Assembly (NCBI GenBank): GCA_027563935.2
Contig: CM050449.1
Coordinates: 17,072,735 to 17,136,734 of the forward strand
Origin: Costus lasius
Lineage: Eukaryota; Streptophyta; Magnoliopsida; Zingiberales; Costaceae
Reading direction: 5' to 3'
DNA: 64,000 bases
Part shown: one piece after another, positions 57,701-64,000 of the stretch
Position numbering within the stretch: the stretch's first letter is position 1
How the letters are laid out: every line of letters starts with the position of its first letter
Position numbers and translations under genes: made by a program
Notes under the pieces: model-generated
Seen by the model: only the letters and a program-made list of their open reading frames with translations
The model's database searches: none
Told to the model about the DNA's origin: nothing

Positions 57701-60100
57701 TATAGTACCATATTCAATCCATCTTTTGAATAAAAAAAATATGCAAAGAAAGACATAACTCGCGCTACACTTCAATGTAGAAAAGAAAGTTCCTAATCAA
57801 TTATTGATGATTCCCTACTTGATTACTCCTCCAGCCCAAAGCCTACTTGTTTCCAACTGCTGAACAAGTACTTCCTGTAGTTTCTTGTTGTGGTTCAGCA
57901 CAAGCCCTCAAGATAGCTTCATTCTGCATTACAAAGAAAAATATAAATTTCCTTGTGAGAAAAGTATTTACCCTCTGTAAAAAAAATCAGAATTCTTAAA
58001 AATATTAGGCAATATAATACAAGTGGCATATCAACATGAGCTAGCGTCTAAAAGTTTTTGGATTTGTGTAAAGGATAAGAGTTTGATTTATGCTAAAGAA
58101 GTCAACAATTGAACTATACGGCAGAAGCCAGAAAGCACCTGGAACAACAAATGATGCAGTATTCCTTTACATGCCCAACGACAAATTGCTTACTAACAAC
58201 AAATATATATTTGCATAATTTTCCTCAGGAGAAAGAGTACAAAAACATAATGATTTTTCTTCATTGAAAAGTGTCTGGTGGTGATCATATATCATCATTA
58301 ATTATCCACAGCAAATATTTTCCCTTCTGTTGGTACTTTGAATAAATCAAAAATAACTGTACAATTCAACAGAAAAAAATGTTTTATGGAAATATAAAAT
58401 AGAGGGGAAGTTCAATTCACTCTCTTAATTTTGACGTTAGTCACAATTTGGCACCTTGAATTTTGTCCTAATTTGGCTCAAAAGATTCGATTTCAGTTTG
58501 CGTCAAATATAAATATACCCAAATTGTGGAGGATGTCAAACTTGAGGCATTTTCATTAATTGCGTCTGTTTAAAGTAAAAAAAAAAATTGAAATTGATAA
58601 AGATTCAAAAGAAAATTTAAGCCAACTAGATAATATAAAATAAGACAACTAAACAGTATTTGCCAGCAATACAAAAAGTAAAAGGGCTTCCCCTTTCCTG
58701 TTGAGAAACATGAAAAATTGAAGTCACTTTTTGAACATCAACAATAGCATCAGATGTCAGTCTCGACGTGCATGATATCTTGCATTTATGTAGTATTTTT
58801 AGTATGCTTTTAATGTAAATATCTCTCTTTTCTTTCATATTCTTACTCATTTTAACTTAAATTTTGTTATTATTTGGAATCTTCACCGCTATTTGCATGT
58901 GTCATATTTGAGAGAAAAATAACTAATTTTTAATGAATTTTGAAAGTTCCAAGCACACAAGATGGACTCCATAGGTTGAGACAAAGTCACATAAAATTTC
59001 ATATAAATTGAAATTCCACAGCAAAATTATGACCCCACATGTGAAAATAAGCCCAGTCATAATCTTTCAACCTTTTCTACTTAATTGTTTATACGTTATA
59101 ATTCTCATCATTTTTTTCCTCACCCCATATGTTGCTTTTAGCCACTACTTCAAGTATTTAGTAAGGTCAAAGATAATACATGAATTCTTTTGTTTAATTA
59201 CAGAGTTACAGTCCATGTGATTAATTCCATCGAAAAAAATTAACGTCAACAATAAATAACTCCTGGGGTAGAATGAGAAAGAACTTTTACTGCTAAAACA
59301 AACAAAATTTGAGGGAGCAAACTGAAACTACATTAGGTTAGTGGTTATTAGATCATGGGTGGTGGATAGTTATTTATTGTTAATATGTTTTGTAAAATCT
59401 TATTTAAGGGTTTTTTAAGTGTTGGTAGGGGAAAGTTGACAAATGAAATATTGAAATACTAATTTCCTTGGTATATCTCCCTTGAAAGTAGGATTCTTCT
59501 ATCTCCCCCATTCTTCTCTATCTCTCTTCTCACCCTATTCCCCTCCACCAGTTTGTAGGATAACATTCCAGTTCACAATTCCTATTCCTCGTTTCAGCCC
59601 AGTAGCAACAGCCCCACTTGCACCAGCCCTCTCACGCATGCTCCATCGCTCTCACTCCCATCTGAAGCCCTTCCCCTATTCACAATTTGCCTATGCTCAC
59701 ACCTTTCATCCTCATATTCCTTTTAGTACATGTATTCAATGCCCTCGTGCACATACTTGAACCAAAACATCATAGTGGTGGAGCTAAAGACCCTCCAATT
59801 TATATCTACCTCAATGACTCCTCATCTCCCACTTCCTAACCTCTAATGACATGGCCCACTTCTGGTCTCTCATCTTTCATCTTTTTCTGATGCCACACAA
59901 TTCTGATCCAGGACCGAATTCCATCTTACCTTCATATGCAAGGAGTTTAGTCTACTCTCGAAATCATTCGTTGCTTACTACAAAGAAGACACTTTATCTC
60001 GTATCTTCTTCTTTTGCAATATCAAATTAGAGCAGAACTCCTTTGCCTCTCTTTGTCTATCTCTTCTATAGGAGTTGTCGCTTCTTTTAACTACCAGCAA
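54779..60100. other. Long intergenic stretch
   Basis: No full gene is recognised in 5.3 kb. Frames of 60-107 codons (55.93, 57.45, 58.63, 59.01, 59.48 kb) show no domain. A possible terminal exon on minus at 57923-57843 is listed separately. The phrase ACCAAACTTGAGTGT recurs near 57064 and 57093. Otherwise AT-rich DNA without clear repeat ends. Confidence 0.4.
57843..57923 (-). CDS. Possible terminal exon of an unknown gene
   Basis: On minus, a strong acceptor (TTTTCTTTGTAATGCAG) is followed by 26 open codons (NEAILRACAEPQQETTGSTC and six more residues) and a TAG stop. Its composition looks protein-like, but no upstream exon with matching phase was found and no family is recognised. It could be chance. 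Confidence 0.15.
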   Translation of the reverse strand, partial: NEAILRACAEPQQETTGSTCSAVGNK

Positions 60101-60106
60101 CCAAAA

Positions 60107-60213
60107 GTAAATCTTAGTGGGCTTACTACGGCTTAAACATTTTAATAAATTTGACCATATTGCTATTTCGGCTCATCAAATTAATGAATAGTTTGCTCAT
60201 TAAATATATTATA
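60107..60213 (+). repeat. TRIM LTR fragment, copy D
   Basis: Contains TAGTGGGCTTACTA, GCTTAAACATTTTAATAAAT and GGCTCATCAAATTAATGAAT, in the same order as the LTR of TRIM copies A-C, but without primer site or second LTR. It abuts the degenerate gypsy copy. Confidence 0.6.
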
Positions 60214-60309
60214 ATAAATTTATCTAAATATTAATGATAAATTCTATTCATAAATATAGCAAAAACATTAGTTATTTCAAATGACATTACTAAAAATTAA
60301 TAATTATCA

Positions 60310-61300
60310 TACCTTGTTCTAAGGGCAGTTTTATTGATATCAGAATCCTTAATTCTCAATAGATGATATCTAGACCTTAAAACAATCTTTAAATACACTT
60401 GAGTGTTCTGTAACTGATCAAATAAATTATCGATTCTAGGTAGAGTATTTATTTTTAATAGTCACTTGATTCAGTTGTCTATAATTAATACATAGCCTCG
60501 TATACTTATCCTTCTTTTTAACAAATAGAACTGGACTCCTCTCATTAGGCTCCCCACAATGAGACACTTGGGCGAATCAAGCCCTTTTCTAATAGTTCTT
60601 GGAGTTATTTCTTCAACTCCTCTGATTCCTTGGGGGCCATCCTATAAGATACTTTAAAGGAGGGATTCGTCCCAAGCTGCGATTCTAGAGTGAAATCCAT
60701 CTCTCTAGGAGGAAGACCAGGTAGATCATCTTGAAAAACATCAAAAAATTTCATAACAATAGGAATATCCTCTAATTTAGCTTTTACTTTTAAGAGAGAA
60801 GGAGACTTCACTAGTTGACTTGCAGATATCGAAGGTAATTGATCACCCAAAAATACCCTAAACACTACTTTAAGATTCTCTTTAGAAGATAATATTATTA
60901 CACTAGTTTGACAACCAGATTTGCTTTATAATAGGTCAACCAATCCATACCCAATAAACAACCAATCCATACCCAATAAACATTAAAGTCATAAAATTCA
61001 AGGGAAATTAAGTTATGGTCATATCTGTAATCATTTATAGCAATAACACAATTTCTAAAAATAGATTGAGTCCCTGATGCACCAAAAGGGGTTTTAGCGG
61101 ATATATTAGATTCAAGCATAGAAGGTTGTATATCAAATCTAGGAGCAAAATATGATACAATAAAAGAATGAGTAATACAATAAAAGAATGAGTAGCACTC
61201 ATGTCAAATAAAACATTTTCAGGTAAATCATAAACAAAAATAGTACCTTTGAAGACTACATCAGATTCTTGGGCATCATGCTTTGAAACAACAAAGACCT
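60310..61300 (-). pseudogene. Gypsy pol remnant: protease and reverse transcriptase N-part
   Basis: The protease region ends in LLGMDWLTYYKAN (61119-60898), and the pre-RT linker has FFDVFQDDLPGLPPREMDF (60865-60605). After stops, [16 protein letters not shown] and [10 protein letters not shown], the first conserved RT blocks of Ty3/gypsy, follow. The catalytic YVDD/FIDD block is not reached. Multiple stops and shifts make it non-functional. Confidence 0.78.
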
Positions 61301-61329
61301 TGGCTTAATTTGAGGATTGACCTCTCTTA

Positions 61330-62175
61330 GGGCAATCATTTCTCATGTGTCTTGGTTTCTTACACTAAAAGCAAACCACCTCTCCTTTATGACAATATGC
61401 AGAGATATGTCTGGAATCTCCACAAAACTTACAAAATACTTTTGAAGAATCTAATGATGACTTCACTGCTTGTGAAGCTTTACTCCTCCCTAGAGGTGAT
61501 TTGAACCTCTTAAATTGTTCTTATTCTTTGCCCTTTGACCCGCTATTGCTCCCAGTTTTACTTCCAACAAATCTAGTTGACTTCACTTACTAGCCAACAA
61601 CTCAATATTTTGCAATGCCCAATGAGCTTGTCCTAAAACTTCAGAATATGTGGATAGCTCAAACATAGAGACCCACGATCTCATATTAGGGTGTAGCCAT
61701 TTCTCAAATAACCTAACCCTTCACCCAAGGTGGCAACCCACTTAGGAGCAAAATAACTTAAGTTATTAAAGCATTTATCATACTAAGACAAATTTGAAAA
61801 ATATTGAGCAAAGAGTGCCTCAATAAACTAATTAGGTCAAGTAATCTTGGTGTTATCAGCAGCCAAATCCCTCTTATGATTACACCACCACGCATCTGCA
61901 TCACCACGTAGCATGTGGCTAACATATCTGATTTTATCCTCATCACTACATTTAACGAGTTCAAAAGCTAACATATCTAATTTTATCCTCGTCATTGCTT
62001 CAGTCAAAGTCAACGTCCCCTCTAAAATGCCCCAGACCATGCTTTTGCAATCTTGCAAGTTTAGCGTTTGCAAAAGGCTATGCAAAAGGCCCATGCATAG
62101 CATGAGCTATGGCTGTTGCTAACTCAACATTACCTAGTTCATTTATGTTGGTGCTCCTTCTCCTAGGTGGATCCA
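61330..62175 (-). pseudogene. Gypsy gag remnant with broken zinc knuckle
   Basis: It starts MDPPRRRSTNINELGN and contains a retrotransposon-gag-like part (VKCSDEDKIRYVSHMLRGDA, then WWCNHKRDL). Near 61370-61330 lies a C-x2-C-x4-H-x4-C nucleic-acid-binding knuckle (CKKPRHMRNDC) whose second position is followed by a stop. A 49-bp tandem duplication (61921 and 61970) lies in the coding part. Confidence 0.7.
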
Positions 62176-62348
62176 TGCTCTAGAATCAAGAGATAGTAGT
62201 TTAGACCTTATCAAGATAATTAGAAAAACAATCCTTAACCTTATATGTGTTTTCTGATATCTTTCCCTCTAAAAACATTTGGCATCGAGGGAAAGATCAT
62301 TAATAAGTTAGAAATGATTTTCGTGTAAGAAACCAAGATACATAACAA

Positions 62349-64000
62349 ATGATTGCCCCAAGAGAGATCAATACTCAAATCACGCCAAAGTATATGTTGT
62401 TTCAAAGCATGATGCCCAAGAATCCGATACAATCATTAGAGGTACTATCTTTGTTTATGATTTACCTGCATGCTTTATTTGACATGGGTGCTACTCATTC
62501 TTTTATTGAGTCCCATTTTGCTGCTAGATTTGATATACAACCTTCTCTACTTAAGTCTAATATATTAGTTGAAACCCCTTTTGGTGTAGTAAGGATGCAA
62601 TCTATTTTAAGAAATTGTATTATTGCTACAAATGATTACATATATGATCATGATTTAATTTCACTTTGATGTTAGTATGGATTGGTTGACTCGTTATAAA
62701 GCAAATGTTGACCGTCCAACTATAGTAATAATATTATCTACTAAAGAGAATCTTAAAGTAGTGTTCAGAGGTTTTTTTGGCGATCAATTACCTTTGATAT
62801 CTGCTATTCAGGCTAGTAAACTATTGAAGTCAAGTTGTTTTGATAGTTTTGCTTGTCTCTGAAAAGAAAAAGTCAGATATTAAGTTAGAAGATATTCCTA
62901 TTGTTAAAGAATTTCTTGATATTTTTCAGGATAATATACCTGGTCTTCCTTTTTTAGAGAGATAAATTTCACTCTAGATTGCCTGGGATGAATCCCATCG
63001 CTAAAGCACCTTATAGGATAGCCCCCAAGGAATTAGAGGAGTTGAAGAAACAACTCCAAAAACTAGTAGTAAAGAGCTTTATTCACCCAAGTGTCTCATC
63101 AGAGGGAGCCCCAAGTTTGTTAAAAAGAAGGATGGGTCTAAAGGCTATGTATTGATTATAGATAACTGAATCAAGTGACTATTAAAAACAAATATCCTCT
63201 ATCTAGAATCGATGATTTATTTGATCAGTTACAGAACAATTAAGTGAATTCAAAAATTAATTTAAGGTCTGGATATCTCATCAATGAATCAAGGATTTTG
63301 ATATCAGTAAAATTGCTTTTGGAACAAGGTATGATTATTATGAATTTTTAGTAATGTCATTTGAATTAACTAATGATCCTATTGTATTTATGAATTTGAT
63401 TAACATAATTTATTACAAATATCTAGAAAAATTTGTTATAGTCTTTATTGATGACATACTAATGATATATTCTAAGTCTGAGGAACATGAACAACATCTG
63501 AGGTTGGCTTCACAAATTTTGAGAAAGGAGAAACTGAATGCTAAGTTGTATAAGTGTGGTTTTTGGCTTGAAGTAATATTCTTGGGGCATGTTATTTTAG
63601 GAAAGTGAATATCATTTGATCCAAAGAAAATTGAAGATATACTTAATTGGTCTCAACCTACTAATGTATCTAAGGTTAGAAGCTTTCTTGGTTTAGCTAG
63701 TTATCATAAAAGATTTGTAGAAGGGTTTTCAAAATTAGCTTTACCATTAACAAAACTCACTTAGAAAAATGTTAAATTTGACTGGGATGATAGGGACGAT
63801 AGTTGTGAGAAAAGTTTTCAAGAATTAAAAACAAGGTTAACTAGTGCACCTATATTAACTTTGCCTAGTGGTGGTGAAAGATTTGTAATTTATAATGATG
63901 CTTCTTACCAAGGATTGGGTTATGTTTTGATGCAACACCATAAGGTTGTAGCTTATTCGTCCAGACAATTAAAAACACATGAAATAAATTATCCTACTCG
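62349..64000 (+). mobile_element. Degenerate Ty3/gypsy retroelement, plus copy, runs off window
   Basis: On plus: protease (FDMGATHSFIESHFAARF, where the active-site D-S/T-G-A is changed to D-M-G-A), linker ([13 protein letters not shown]), RT with [15 protein letters not shown] at about 63440-63490, and KCGFW and LGH blocks. The RNase H start follows (SFLGLASYHKRFVEGF, LPSGGERFVIYNDAS, VVAYSSRQLKTHEINYP) and is cut by the window end. Stops and frameshifts occur throughout (for example 62669, 62862, 63609 and after LPLTKLT). LTRs lie outside the window or are lost. Confidence 0.82.
63354..63608 (+). pseudogene. Gypsy reverse transcriptase catalytic block
   Basis: The 84-codon frame includes [20 protein letters not shown] followed by [18 protein letters not shown] and [12 protein letters not shown], the palm-domain active site and the connecting region of Ty3/gypsy RT. 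Other RT blocks are in different frames upstream, so the enzyme is not encoded intact. Confidence 0.8.

Larger units (their letters stand above)
60230..62175 (-). mobile_element. Degenerate Ty3/gypsy retroelement, minus copy
   Basis: On minus the order is gag, zinc knuckle, protease, reverse transcriptase. Gag begins at the ATG near 62175 (MDPPRRR). The copy stops within the reverse transcriptase near 60.25 kb, and no LTR was found. Three short tandem duplications (periods of about 49, 20 and 22 bp) and many stops break it. It is related to the plus-strand copy that starts about 175 bp away in the opposite direction. Confidence 0.8.

Noticed and set aside
1..64000. tRNA, rRNA or organelle-derived inserts
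   Set aside because: I looked for cloverleaf-like GGTTCGAATCC-type loops and familiar plastid genes by eye and saw none. A tRNAscan and organelle search would be decisive.

Overview
This window is nuclear DNA of a flowering plant. The evidence is spliced genes of plant-only families (NAC factor, membrane-anchored ubiquitin-fold protein, DUF3339, thylakoid lumenal 17.9 kDa protein, DUF3444 J-protein, seed-type 11-beta-HSD-like reductases), set in AT-rich DNA full of plant transposable elements. The GC-rich exons of the HSD genes and the MUB/NAC sequences suggest a monocot, perhaps not a grass. That is an inference; I cannot name the species. No CRISPR array, operon, phage or organelle-derived block was seen.

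Layout. 1-9.1 kb: retroelement-like, gene-free DNA with a 42-bp minisatellite (2.03-2.68 kb), a (TA)n tract, and an LTR-like block with repeated CACGGCCGTG palindromes (7.2-8.6 kb). 9.2-13.0 kb: a decayed minus-strand L1-type LINE interrupted by a TRIM retroelement. 14.2-17.4 kb: two divergent genes, DUF3339 (minus) and thylakoid lumenal 17.9 kDa protein (plus, 4 exons). 20.4-22.8 kb: single-exon DnaJ/DUF3444 gene. 26.7-28.1 and 42.8-45.1 kb: a tandem pair of six-exon steroleosin/11-beta-HSD-like reductase genes, both on plus. Between them lies a transposon nest: a complete 5,044-bp hAT element with an 8-bp target duplication sits inside an older non-autonomous hAT-like element, which itself sits in one copy of a local duplication. 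Next is a 3.2-kb Mutator-like element with long inverted repeats, a FAR1-like gene fragment, and its own hAT MITE insertion. 45.5-46.8 kb: TRIM/LTR repeats and a 216-bp tandem duplication. 47.0-52.4 kb: MUB gene on minus, whose 3.2-kb first intron hosts a TRIM that is itself split by a MITE. 53.9-54.7 kb: a short NAC gene with an eroded DNA-binding region and a tail changed by a tandem duplication. 60.2-64.0 kb: two degenerate Ty3/gypsy copies lying head to head.

The host genes show no shared pathway. The only evident functional relationship is the HSD pair, related by duplication. The best-supported unusual points are the nested transposons with readable target duplications, two introns that appear to use GC rather than GT donors (HSD1 intron 3, MUB intron 2), the diverged NAC gene, and the minisatellite with an age gradient. 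I found no convincing wholly new biological system. Exon boundaries come from reading splice signals, keeping the frame and comparing paralogues or remembered family sequences; no search or transcript data were used.
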